Shown here piece after piece: positions 16,083 through 24,169 of a stretch of DNA of 64,000 nucleotides. Made by a program: the position numbers and the translations under genes. Position 1 is the first letter of the stretch, and each line of letters opens with the position of its first letter. Origin of the DNA: Variovorax paradoxus (lineage in GTDB: Bacteria; Pseudomonadota; Gammaproteobacteria; Burkholderiales; Burkholderiaceae_C); contig CP063167.1 in assembly GCA_016806145.1 (NCBI GenBank), positions 492,501 to 556,500 of the forward strand, written 5' to 3'. The notes below the pieces were generated by a model. That model saw only the letters and a list, made by a program, of their open reading frames with translations. It had not been told where the DNA came from and searched no databases.

Positions 16083-16475
16083 ATGCCCTACCTTCAGATA
16101 GACGTCCACCGGAAGTACCCCGCCGCCGTCAAGCAGCAGCTCGCGCAACGCTTCGGCGCGATCTACAGCCAGCACATGCAGGCCAACGTGCGGCGCATCT
16201 CGGTCGCCATCCGCGAACTCGAGGATGGCCTCTGGCGCTGCACCGACCACGAGCCCTACGCAGCCGCGCTCATCATGTGCGACATCCGCAAGGGGCGGCC
16301 GCCGGAGCAGCGCGCGGGCCTGGCCGCGGCGCTGGTCGAGGCCACGACGCAACTGCTCGAACTGCGGATCGACCAGGTCAACGTCGAGTTCACCCAGCAC
16401 AGCGGCGACGAGATGTACCACCCGCTGCTCGGCGGGCTCAGCGACGACTGGCAGGCGTCCGAAGCCGGCGGTTGA
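16083..16475 (+). CDS. Tautomerase-superfamily protein with N-terminal proline
   Basis: A 130-residue protein beginning MPYLQIDVHRKYP, so that Met removal would expose the catalytic Pro1 of the 4-oxalocrotonate tautomerase superfamily. The length matches the fused two-motif members (cis-CaaD, malonate-semialdehyde-decarboxylase-like) rather than the ~62-residue type; RRISVAIRELEDGLW in mid-protein would be the second strand. It ends the amide-hydrolase operon. Its last 38 bp overlap the 3' end of the convergent quinone reductase gene. Reaction unknown; isomerisation or decarboxylation of an unsaturated acid released by the amidases would fit. Confidence 0.75.
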   Translation: MPYLQIDVHRKYPAAVKQQLAQRFGAIYSQHMQANVRRISVAIRELEDGLWRCTDHEPYAAALIMCDIRKGRPPEQRAGLAAALVEATTQLLELRIDQVNVEFTQHSGDEMYHPLLGGLSDDWQASEAGG

Positions 16476-17268
16476 TTTCGACAGCCCGCTGGACGTCGCT
16501 GCCCTGCTCGCCGGCATCGCCGATCCGCTCCACGCATCGCTCCAGGGGACGCAGCACCTCGTCATACGCATCGAGCGAGGGAAAGACCAGCGTCTCGCGC
16601 CGCGACAGCGCGTCGGTCTCGCGGCCGAGCTGCTCGAGCATCGCGCCCCGCTCGGCCTGCGTCACATAGGGCACGTGGTAGGCCACGAAAGGCTTGAACA
16701 CCTCGTAGCCGACATAGCCGAGCGAGCCCTGCAGCAAGGGCCGCAGCATCAGTTCGATCGATCCGTGGATGCCGGTTTCGCCGAACATGTGGCTGCGCCC
16801 GCCCAGCGAGGTGACGACCAGGGCTCGCTTGCCCGCCATGGGCGCGCGGTCGTAGATGCGCTTGCCGCCGTAGAAGAGCCCCGACAGGAACACGCGGTCG
16901 ATCCAGCCCTTCATGATGGCCGGCACCGAGAACCAGAACACGGGGAACACCAGCACCAGCAGCTCGGCCTGCCTGACGGCCTCGACCTCCGCGAGGATGT
17001 CGGGGGCCAGGGCGCGGCGCTGCCATCCATGGCGCTGCTCGAGCGAATAGACCAGGTAGTCGGGCTTCTCGCGCTCGACGAAGTCGGCCGCGCTCGCCAC
17101 CGGGTTGAAGCCCATGGCATGGAGATCCGAGAGCCCGACCTGCCAGCCGTCGGCGGTCAGCCGCTCGGACACGCGGTCGCGCATCGCCGCGACGAAGGAC
17201 TTCGGTTCGGGATGGGCATACACGATGTGCGCCTTGCGCGGTGTCGGTGCTGTCATGGCTGGATTCAT
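16438..17268 (-). CDS. Flavodoxin-fold NAD(P)H:quinone oxidoreductase
   Basis: NQO/KefF-type FMN oxidoreductase of 276 residues. The N-terminal YAHPEPKSFVAAMRD (residues ~17-31) and VFPVFWFSVPAIMKGWIDRVF (~105-125) are the family hallmarks, followed by ALVVTSLGGRSHMFGETG. The ATG at 17268 overlaps the crotonase stop by 4 bp; an alternative ATG at 17256 would shorten it by four residues. It is the last gene of the indolepyruvate oxidoreductase operon and overlaps the convergent tautomerase gene. It could return electrons to the quinone pool or detoxify quinones arising in aromatic catabolism; which one is not shown by sequence. Confidence 0.85.
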   Translation of the reverse strand: MNPAMTAPTPRKAHIVYAHPEPKSFVAAMRDRVSERLTADGWQVGLSDLHAMGFNPVASAADFVEREKPDYLVYSLEQRHGWQRRALAPDILAEVEAVRQAELLVLVFPVFWFSVPAIMKGWIDRVFLSGLFYGGKRIYDRAPMAGKRALVVTSLGGRSHMFGETGIHGSIELMLRPLLQGSLGYVGYEVFKPFVAYHVPYVTQAERGAMLEQLGRETDALSRRETLVFPSLDAYDEVLRPLERCVERIGDAGEQGSDVQRAVEINRRLRTPASRR

Positions 17269-18035
17269 CCGGTCTGCTGCAAGGCGCGGCGCTCGGCCAC
17301 GCCGGTGTTGATCAGTTCGATCTCCTCGTCGATGCGCGCACGCACCTCCGCGGCCGGGACCAGCAGCGACTTGATGCGTTGGCAGGTCTTCGGGTCCTTG
17401 GCCGCCAAGGCGCGGGCCCGGTGCTGCAGGCAGGTCGCGAGTTCATTGGCCGGTGCCAACTCGGAGACGAGCCCCCAGTCGTGGGCCTGCTGCCCGGTGA
17501 AGGCTTCGCCGCCCAGCAGCAGGCGCCTCGCCCTGAGCGCACCGATGGCGCGCGCCAGCAGAAGGGAACTCCCGGCCTCGGGGGCGATGCCCAGGTCGAC
17601 GAACGGCAGCTTCATGACCGCGTCGGGCGTCGCGACCACCCAGTCCGCGTGCAGCAGCATCGTCACGCCGATGCCGGCGGCCGAGCCGTGCACGCCGATC
17701 AGCAGCGGCTTGCGCACGTCGGCCAGTGCATGAAGGAAGCACGGCACCGGGTCTCCCGGGCCCTGCGGCCAGCTGTCGAAGGCGCTCAGGTCGTGGCCCG
17801 CGCAGAAGTTGGGCCCGAGGCCGGACAAGGTGATCGCCCGCACGGCGTCGTTGGACTGCGCCAGCCCCAGGCTCTCGGCCAGGGCTCTGAACATGGTCAT
17901 CGTGAGCGCGTTGCGCTTGGACGCGCGATGGATCTGGATGCGCCACACGCCGTCGTCCAGTGTCGAGAGGATGCCTTCGGCCGCGCGCACGGCGCTGCGG
18001 CTGCGGCGGTCCGTCGTTGGCGAAGCGTTCGTCAC
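17265..18035 (-). CDS. Enoyl-CoA hydratase/isomerase (crotonase family)
   Basis: Crotonase-fold protein of 256 residues. It carries the oxyanion-hole segments GPNFCAGHDLSAF and GSAAGIGVTMLLHADWV, with Glu in IAPEAGSSLLLARAIG at a catalytic position. The likely start is GTG at 18035, overlapping the upstream stop in a GTGA unit (18032-18035); a longer frame up to 18209 lies inside the oxidoreductase gene and is unlikely. Coupled to the 2-oxoacid oxidoreductase, it would act on the acyl-CoA that enzyme makes. The precise reaction is not predictable. Confidence 0.85.
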   Translation of the reverse strand: MTNASPTTDRRSRSAVRAAEGILSTLDDGVWRIQIHRASKRNALTMTMFRALAESLGLAQSNDAVRAITLSGLGPNFCAGHDLSAFDSWPQGPGDPVPCFLHALADVRKPLLIGVHGSAAGIGVTMLLHADWVVATPDAVMKLPFVDLGIAPEAGSSLLLARAIGALRARRLLLGGEAFTGQQAHDWGLVSELAPANELATCLQHRARALAAKDPKTCQRIKSLLVPAAEVRARIDEEIELINTGVAERRALQQTG

Positions 18036-21000
18036 CAGCCGTACTCCAGGTACTTGCCGTAGCCGTCCGCCATCGGTCCCGGCGGCAGCGGCTTGCCGGT
18101 GATGGACTCGAAGAGCTCGGCCTGGCGCGCCCGCGCCGCCGCGACCGCGCGCTCCTTCACATGGCCATAGCCGCGGATCTGCTGCGGCAAGCGCGCGAGT
18201 TCCAGGCACGGCGACGCATGGCTGCCCAGGTGCGCGACCACGGTGCCGATCGCGGCGCGGTACTCCTCGACGAGCGCGCGCTCGGTGCGGCGCTCGTGCG
18301 TGTAGCCGAAGAGGTCGAAGGGCGTGCCGCGCAGCACCTTGCCGTGCCGCAGCACGCGAAAGGCCCGGCCCATCCAGGCGCCGTAGGCCGTCTTCTGAAG
18401 CTCGCCCTTGTCGTTCTTCCTGGCGAGCAGGGGCGGCGCGAGGTGATATTGCAGCTGGATCTCCCCGTCGAACTGGCGGCGGATCGAGTCCATGAACTCC
18501 GGATCGGAATGAAGGCGCGCGACCTCGTACTCATCCTTGTAGGCCATGAGCTTGAAAAGGTTCTGCGCCACTGCAACAACAAAACTTTGGCGGTGCGTCT
18601 CGTCAGCGCACTGGCTGTCGACGAACCGGACGAAGGCGGCGAACCTGCGCGCATACGCCGGTCCCTGGTAGGCCACCAGCCGCTCGGACAGACGCGCGAC
18701 GGTTTCCTCGGGCGTGCGATTGACGCGCGGCAGCCACTGCACCGTGCTCGCGGGCTTCATCGCGGCGAGCACGCGCGGCGCGTCGTGCGCCCACCAGCGG
18801 CCGAGCCGGAACGCCTGCGTGTTCTTCTCGACCTGCTGCCCGTTGAGTTCGATCGCGCGTTCCAGCGCCTGCGACGACAGTGGAATCCAGCCCTTCTGCC
18901 AGGCGAAGCCGAGCATGACGAGGTTGGCGTAGATGGCGTCGCCGAGCGCCCAGGTGGCCGCCTCCTGCGCCTTGAGCCACTGGACGTCCGCGCCGCAGGC
19001 CTTTTCCAGCGCCGCCTTCAGCGCCTGCGTCGGCAGGTTCCAGTCCGCGTTCTTCACGAACTCCGAGGTCGGCGCCACGTCGAGGTTCACCACCGCGCGG
19101 GTGCGGCCCTCGCGCAGGCGGGCGAGGCTGTCGGGATGCGCGCTCACGACGAGGTCGCAGCCGATCAGCACGTCCGCCTGCGCCGACGCGATCCGCGACG
19201 ACAGGATCGCCGACTGCGTGGGCGCGAGCTGCACGTGGCTCCACACCGCGCCACCCTTCTGCGCGAGCCCTGCCATGTCGAGCACGCTGCAGCCGCGGTG
19301 GCTCAGGTGGGCCGCCATGCCGATCAGGCTGCCGATGGTCACCACGCCGGTTCCGCCGACGCCGTTGACGAGGATGCCGCAGGTGCCGTCGAGCTCGGGC
19401 ACCACCGGCTCCGGCGGCGGCTCCCAGGCAAGCACATCGCTCCTGGACGGGCTCGAGCGAAGCTTGCCGCCCTTCACCGCCACGAAGCTCGGGCAGAAGC
19501 CCTGGGCGCAGGAGAAGTCCTTGTTGCAGGACGACTGGTTGATCCTGCGCTTGCGCCCCAGCTCCGTCTCCAGCGGCTCCACCGACAGGCAGTTGCTCTT
19601 GACCGAGCAGTCGCCGCAGCCCTCGCACACCTCGGGATTGATGACGTAGCGGATGGCCGGGTCGGGATAGGTGCCGCGCTTGCGTCGCCTGCGCTTCTCG
19701 CTCGCGCAGGTCTGGTCGTAGATCAGCACCGACACGCCCTCGAAGGCGGCGAGTTCGCGCTGCACGCGGTCGAGCTCGCCGCGCTCGTGCACCGTCGTCC
19801 CTGCGGCGAAGCGCGTGCCCGCGTCGCGGTACTTCCCGATGTCGTCGCTGACGACCGCGATGCGGCGCACGCCCTCGGCGGCGACCTGCTCGGAGATTCG
19901 CGAGACCGTGAGCTGGCCTTCCACCGGCTGCCCGCCCGTCATGGCCACCGCGTCGTTGAACAGGACCTTGTAGGTCACGCAGGCATCGGCCGCCACCGCC
20001 TGCCGGATCGCCAGCGACCCCGAGTGGAAGTAGGTGCCGTCGCCGAGGTTGACGAAGATGTGCCTGCGCGTCGAGAACAGGCGCTGCGCGATCCACGGCA
20101 CGCCCTCGGCGCCCATGTGGGTGTAGGCCTTGGTGTCGCGGTCCATCCAGTTCGCCATGTAGTGGCAGCCGATGCCGGCCATGGCGCGCGATCCCTCGGG
20201 CACCACGGTGGAGGTGTTGTGCGGGCAGCCCGAGCAGAAGTAGGGCTTGCGCACCGCGGCCGGCGCCGCCGGTGCGCCATGTGCCAGGGCGCGCGGGTCG
20301 GCCTCGAAGGCATTCACCGGAAGGCCCAGGCGCTCGGCGATCGCGGCGGCGATCTCCGGCGGCGTGAGCTCGTAGTCGCTGCGCAGCAGGCGCTCTTCGG
20401 CGCCCACGCTCCACTCACCGCCGATGCCGCCGCGGCTCTTGCCCGAGATGCGGATGGCCTTGCGGCCCTCGACCGCGTCCGCATAGAGCTCGTCCTTGAG
20501 CTGCTGCTCGATCAGCGGACGCTTCTCCTCGACCACGAGCAGTTCGTCGAGGCCGCTCGCGAACGCGCGCACGATCTGCGGCTCCAGCGGCCAGACCATG
20601 CCGAGCTTGAGCACCGCGACACCGCGCTCGGCCGCCTGCGCGTCGGTCCATCCGAGCAGGCGCAAGGCTTCGCGCACGTCGTTGTAGCTCTTGCCGGCGC
20701 ACACGATGCCCAGCCTCGACGAGGCGGTCTTGAGCGCGATCGTGTTGAGCCCGTTGGCGCGGCAGTAGTCGAGCGCGGCGGGCAGCTTGTGCCGCACGAT
20801 GCGCGGCTCCTGCTCGGCCCACACGTCGGGCCAGCGGATGTGCAGGTCCGGCGGCGGCGCTTCGCCCGCGTCCGGCAGGTTCACCGTCACCCGCTGCGGG
20901 TCCACGTCGGCGACGGCCGTCGTCTCCACCACGTCCGACACGCATTTCATGCCCACCCACAGGCCGCTGTGGCGGCTCATCGCCCAGCCATGCACGCCGA

Positions 21001-21571
21001 GGTCAAGGTACTCCTGCACGCTGCTGGGATACAGCACCGGGATGAACGCCGCCACCAGCGCCTGCTCGCTCTGGTGGCCGAAGGTCGAGGACTTGGCCGT
21101 GTGGTCGTCGGCCGCCAGCACCAGCACACCGCCGAGCCGCGAGGTGCCGGCGCCGTTGCCGTGCTTGAGCGCGTCGCCGCTGCGGTCGACGCCGGGCCCC
21201 TTGCCGTACCACAGCGCGAAGACGCCATCGACCCTGGCCTCCTCGGGAAACAGCGCGAGCTGCTGCGTGCCCCAGCAGGCCGTGGCGGCCAGGTCCTCGT
21301 TGATCGCCGGCTGGAAGCGGATGTCGCGTGCCTCGAGGCGGGCCTGCGCGCCCCACAGCGCCTGGTCGAGCCCCGACAGCGGCGAGCCGCGGTAGCCGCT
21401 GACGAAGCCGCCCGTGCGCAACCCCGCGCGGCAATCCCGTTCCCCCTGGTTCAGCAGCAGCCGGACCAGCGCCTGAGTGCCGCTCAGGTAGGCCGCGCCG
21501 CCGCCGTCGTACTTGTCGTCGAGGGAAACCGAGCGCAATGCGCGCTGGATCTCCGGGTCACCGTGTCCCAT
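18032..21571 (-). CDS. Indolepyruvate ferredoxin oxidoreductase, fused aerobic type
   Basis: A 1179-residue 2-oxoacid oxidoreductase that decarboxylates aryl or branched-chain pyruvates to acyl-CoA with ThDP. It contains the alpha-type pyrimidine-binding part (GFVSGYRGSPLSGLDQAL, residues ~54-71), a ThDP/metal region (YFCSGCPHNTST; NLGDGTYFHSGS), a single ferredoxin-like cluster motif CEGCGDCSVKSNC with further cysteines, and the gamma domain GILVNGVGGTGVVTIGSLIG. This is the single-chain architecture found in aerobic proteobacteria rather than the two-subunit archaeal one. The ATG at 21571 follows GGAG. It leads an operon with crotonase and quinone reductase; a dyad at its promoter suggests TetR control. 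Confidence 0.93.
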   Translation of the reverse strand: MGHGDPEIQRALRSVSLDDKYDGGGAAYLSGTQALVRLLLNQGERDCRAGLRTGGFVSGYRGSPLSGLDQALWGAQARLEARDIRFQPAINEDLAATACWGTQQLALFPEEARVDGVFALWYGKGPGVDRSGDALKHGNGAGTSRLGGVLVLAADDHTAKSSTFGHQSEQALVAAFIPVLYPSSVQEYLDLGVHGWAMSRHSGLWVGMKCVSDVVETTAVADVDPQRVTVNLPDAGEAPPPDLHIRWPDVWAEQEPRIVRHKLPAALDYCRANGLNTIALKTASSRLGIVCAGKSYNDVREALRLLGWTDAQAAERGVAVLKLGMVWPLEPQIVRAFASGLDELLVVEEKRPLIEQQLKDELYADAVEGRKAIRISGKSRGGIGGEWSVGAEERLLRSDYELTPPEIAAAIAERLGLPVNAFEADPRALAHGAPAAPAAVRKPYFCSGCPHNTSTVVPEGSRAMAGIGCHYMANWMDRDTKAYTHMGAEGVPWIAQRLFSTRRHIFVNLGDGTYFHSGSLAIRQAVAADACVTYKVLFNDAVAMTGGQPVEGQLTVSRISEQVAAEGVRRIAVVSDDIGKYRDAGTRFAAGTTVHERGELDRVQRELAAFEGVSVLIYDQTCASEKRRRRKRGTYPDPAIRYVINPEVCEGCGDCSVKSNCLSVEPLETELGRKRRINQSSCNKDFSCAQGFCPSFVAVKGGKLRSSPSRSDVLAWEPPPEPVVPELDGTCGILVNGVGGTGVVTIGSLIGMAAHLSHRGCSVLDMAGLAQKGGAVWSHVQLAPTQSAILSSRIASAQADVLIGCDLVVSAHPDSLARLREGRTRAVVNLDVAPTSEFVKNADWNLPTQALKAALEKACGADVQWLKAQEAATWALGDAIYANLVMLGFAWQKGWIPLSSQALERAIELNGQQVEKNTQAFRLGRWWAHDAPRVLAAMKPASTVQWLPRVNRTPEETVARLSERLVAYQGPAYARRFAAFVRFVDSQCADETHRQSFVVAVAQNLFKLMAYKDEYEVARLHSDPEFMDSIRRQFDGEIQLQYHLAPPLLARKNDKGELQKTAYGAWMGRAFRVLRHGKVLRGTPFDLFGYTHERRTERALVEEYRAAIGTVVAHLGSHASPCLELARLPQQIRGYGHVKERAVAAARARQAELFESITGKPLPPGPMADGYGKYLEYGW

Positions 21572-21591
21572 CGGGGTCTCCGCGTCGTAAT

Positions 21592-21606
21592 TTGAGTGTC
21601 ACTCAA
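21592..21606. promoter_or_regulatory. Predicted TetR operator at the oxidoreductase promoter
   Basis: Perfect 15-bp dyad TTGAGTG-T-CACTCAA. It begins at the last base of the minus-strand -10 box and extends toward the gene, so it covers the transcription start. A second TGAG-N5-CTCA site lies upstream at 21670-21682. Confidence 0.65.
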
Positions 21607-21635
21607 CTATACATGCGCAACTCCGAAGTTGGCAA
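21606..21635 (-). promoter_or_regulatory. Promoter of the oxidoreductase operon
   Basis: Minus-strand TTGCCA (21630-21635), 18-bp spacer, TATAGT (21606-21611), 35 bp ahead of the ATG at 21571. Confidence 0.5.
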
Positions 21636-21669
21636 CAGGCGCACCAATGCCAGCCGCGCACGCGCGGCT

Positions 21670-21682
21670 TGAGCTTGACTCA
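21670..21682. promoter_or_regulatory. Second predicted TetR operator
   Basis: TGAG-CTTGA-CTCA, the same TGAG-N5-CTCA frame as the perfect site at 21593-21605. It lies 35 bp upstream of the -35 box and about 50 bp past the tetR stop. Confidence 0.4.
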
Positions 21683-21732
21683 TTTTTTGGAGGCCGGCGT
21701 CGATATCGGGCCGGGGCCGCCCGACCGACGCG

Positions 21733-22458
21733 CTAGGCGGCGTCTTCGGCCGAGCCCGCGTCGCGCTCGAGCCGGCGCACCGCCGCGAGCACATCGGACT
21801 GGAAGCGGCGGGCGGCGCGCGCCGGCGCCGCCTCGAATGCGAACGCCGCCATCAACATCGCGGTCAGCTGCGAGGCGGTCGATGCGATCGAGGGCTTGGT
21901 GCCGGTGGTCACGTAGTCCCACAGCACGTGTTCCATCGAGCCGTACACCATGTCGCGCATCAGGCGCAGCGGCACGTCGCCGCGCACCTCGCCGAGTTCG
22001 CGCGCCTCGCTCAACGCCGCCATGAAGGGCGAGGTGTAGCGCCGCTTGAGTTCGGCGATCAGCCCGGAGAACTCGGCATCGACCATCCGCCCCTCGCCGA
22101 GGACCAGCGCGCACAGTCCGATGCCGTCGCCCATCAGATGGGTCAGGTGGCGCTGGATCACGAAGCGCAGCCTGGCCTCGAAGCCGGCGATCGCCGGCAC
22201 CTGCTCCTCGAGCTCGATGCTGATCTCGTCGTACCAGCGGCCCACCACGTCGATGCACAGGCGCCGCTTGCTCTCGAAGTAGGTGAACAGCGTCGCCTCC
22301 GACACCCCCGCGCGCTGGGCGATCTCCGAGGTCGTCGAGCGCTCGAAGCCGCGCTCGGCGAAGACCTCGCGCGCCGCCGCCAGCAGGCTCGCCTGGGTGC
22401 GCTCGGATTTTTCGCCCCGGGGGGCGCGACGCGGCGTGGCGGCTTTGGTGACGGACAT
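21733..22458 (-). CDS. TetR/AcrR-family regulator
   Basis: TetR repressor of 241 residues (ATG 22458). The HTH region is unambiguous: RTQASLLAAAREVFAERGFER, then STTSEIAQRAGVSEATLFTYFESKRRL (residues ~25-68). The N-terminus is basic and disordered-looking. The C-terminal ligand domain has no strong subfamily signature. It is immediately upstream of, and on the same strand as, the indolepyruvate oxidoreductase operon, with two TGAG-N5-CTCA dyads between them, so it is probably the local repressor. Divergent from the DUF4337 gene, with 167 bp between. Confidence 0.88.
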   Translation of the reverse strand: MSVTKAATPRRAPRGEKSERTQASLLAAAREVFAERGFERSTTSEIAQRAGVSEATLFTYFESKRRLCIDVVGRWYDEISIELEEQVPAIAGFEARLRFVIQRHLTHLMGDGIGLCALVLGEGRMVDAEFSGLIAELKRRYTSPFMAALSEARELGEVRGDVPLRLMRDMVYGSMEHVLWDYVTTGTKPSIASTASQLTAMLMAAFAFEAAPARAARRFQSDVLAAVRRLERDAGSAEDAA

Positions 22459-22625
22459 GTCTGCGGAAGGTTCGAGAGAGCTGGACTGGCCGCCATTATG
22501 GAAGTGAACCCGCGGCCGCCCCTGACGGGCAGCCCCAGCCGACAGGACTTTCCCCAAGCCCGCAACCGCGCCTCGCCCGTGCATACTCCCGCGCCGTCCA
22601 GATCTTTCTGAAAACAAAGGACCCC

Positions 22626-23240
22626 ATGTCAGGACACGGATTTCACGTGCACGGCCCGCACGACCACGAACTCGAACACGCCGCCACCGGCGGCCACGGC
22701 CATGGCCACGGCGATGCGGCCGAAGGCGCCGGCATGAGCGTCACGGGCAAGATCGCCGTGTGCACCGCGGCCATCGCCACCATCGGCGCGATCTTCGCGT
22801 ACATGGGCGGCGCCACGCAGGCCAATGCCGGGCTCTACAAGAACAACGCGGCCATCAAGAAGACCGAGGCCTCGAACCAGTGGAATTACTTCCAGTCGAA
22901 GAGCACCAAGCAGGCGCTGGCCGAGTTCGCGCGCGACACCGCCACCGACGACGCGCGCCGCCAGGGCTGGCAGGTCAAGGTCACGCGCTACGAGCAGGAG
23001 AAGGGCGAGATCCAGGCCGCGGCGAAGAAGCTCGAGGAAGAGTCCGTCCGCTGGGATGCCTCCTCCGAGGAACAGATGCACCAGCACCACCGCTGGGCGC
23101 AGGCCACCACGGTGCTGCAGGTGTCGATCGCGCTCGCGGCGATCGCGCTGCTGACCCGCAGGAAGTGGCTCGAGCGCGCCATGTATGGCGTGGCGCTCGC
23201 CGGCATCGCGATCGGCGCGCTCGCGGCGCTGCACATCTAG
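22626..23240 (+). CDS. DUF4337 membrane protein with His-rich N-terminus
   Basis: A 204-residue protein of the DUF4337 family, function unknown. The first ~30 residues are dominated by His and Gly (GHGFHVHGPHDHELEH; GGHGHGHG), a likely metal-binding or pH-sensitive tail. One membrane segment lies at ~40-60 (GKIAVCTAAIATIGAIFAYM), a charged helical, possibly coiled-coil region at ~65-150 (TRYEQEKGEIQAAAKKLEEE), and two hydrophobic segments at the C-terminus. That predicts an inner-membrane protein with a large soluble helical domain. Its stop overlaps the convergent luxR gene by 4 bp. No operon partner is visible. Confidence 0.8.
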   Translation: MSGHGFHVHGPHDHELEHAATGGHGHGHGDAAEGAGMSVTGKIAVCTAAIATIGAIFAYMGGATQANAGLYKNNAAIKKTEASNQWNYFQSKSTKQALAEFARDTATDDARRQGWQVKVTRYEQEKGEIQAAAKKLEEESVRWDASSEEQMHQHHRWAQATTVLQVSIALAAIALLTRRKWLERAMYGVALAGIAIGALAALHI

Positions 23241-24022
23241 GCCGTATTCACCAGCACCAATGCGAACAGCTCGTTGCGGTGGTGGATGCCCAGGCGATCG
23301 AAGGCCCGGTCCCTGAAGGTCTTGACCGTTCCGGCGGAAATGCCGAGGTCGTTGGCGATGCCTTCGTAGGTCCAGCCCTTGAGCATGCGCTCGCAGACCT
23401 CGCGCTCCCGGCGCGTGAGCGCCGACAGCCGGGCATCGAAGGATTGCTCGCGCGCGCCGGCGAGATCGAGGTGGCGCTGCACGCACGAGGTCAGGATCGG
23501 CGCGCCCATGCCGACCCACTCGATCTCCTCGCCCGTGAAGAGCGGCAGGCTCTCATGCCGGTAGAGGTTGATCGCCAGCAGGCCGTCGTCCTTGTCCTTG
23601 CAGACCACGGAGAGCCGCTCGCGCAGGCCATGCCGCGTGTAGATGCGCTCGCGGTGCGCGGCCGGGATCTCCTTCGCATGCCAGTGCACCAGCGCGCAGC
23701 GGGCCTGGCCGATCTGCTCGCGCGCCGCGAGGAAGGTCTGGTCCTGCCGGTAGAGCGACGACCGGTACACCTCCCACGATTCCGCGGTGCCGTCGGGCGC
23801 GCGGTAGCTGCCCGACGCCGGCATGCGCGGCGGCGCATGGTCGGACAGCCGGAACACCGACAGCCATGAGACCGGCAGCCAGCGGTTGAGCTGCGCCAGC
23901 GCGTCGTTGGCGAAGCCGTGGGCGCCGATGCAGGCGATCAGTCCCGCCATGGCATCGACGGCGCGTCCGTCCGCGCTGGTGGCGAGCGCGGGCATGGCGG
24001 GCGAGAGGGGGATGAGCTGCAT
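23237..24022 (-). CDS. LuxR-type transcriptional regulator
   Basis: A 261-residue regulator with a C-terminal GerE/LuxR helix-turn-helix: LTRREREVCERMLKGWTYEG, then IANDLGISAGTVKTFRDRAFDRLG (residues ~205-250). The N-terminal ~190 residues are a sensory domain with no clear match to the autoinducer-binding or receiver domains; no phosphoacceptor Asp pattern is visible. The ATG at 24022 is used; a GTG at 24028 is an alternative. It is divergent from a Bug receptor, acyl-CoA synthetase and crotonase unit and is the best candidate regulator of it. Signal unknown. Confidence 0.82.
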   Translation of the reverse strand: MQLIPLSPAMPALATSADGRAVDAMAGLIACIGAHGFANDALAQLNRWLPVSWLSVFRLSDHAPPRMPASGSYRAPDGTAESWEVYRSSLYRQDQTFLAAREQIGQARCALVHWHAKEIPAAHRERIYTRHGLRERLSVVCKDKDDGLLAINLYRHESLPLFTGEEIEWVGMGAPILTSCVQRHLDLAGAREQSFDARLSALTRREREVCERMLKGWTYEGIANDLGISAGTVKTFRDRAFDRLGIHHRNELFALVLVNTA

Positions 24023-24169
24023 GGACACGGCCGGTGGGATGCACGGAGCCTATCGGCGTGCCGCCTTCCGGCCGCATCGGGTTTTCCCCGTCAGGGCGCG
24101 CCCTGTCTACATCGCAGGGGACAGACGAAAACTTCCCCATCGCGACACTGGCGGCCAAAGGAATCCCCC

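Noticed and set aside
17960..21595. 1211-codon open frame on the plus strand
   Set aside because: It is antisense to the indolepyruvate oxidoreductase gene; the product is Arg/His/Ala-rich with no recognisable domain, the usual artefact of GC-rich third positions.
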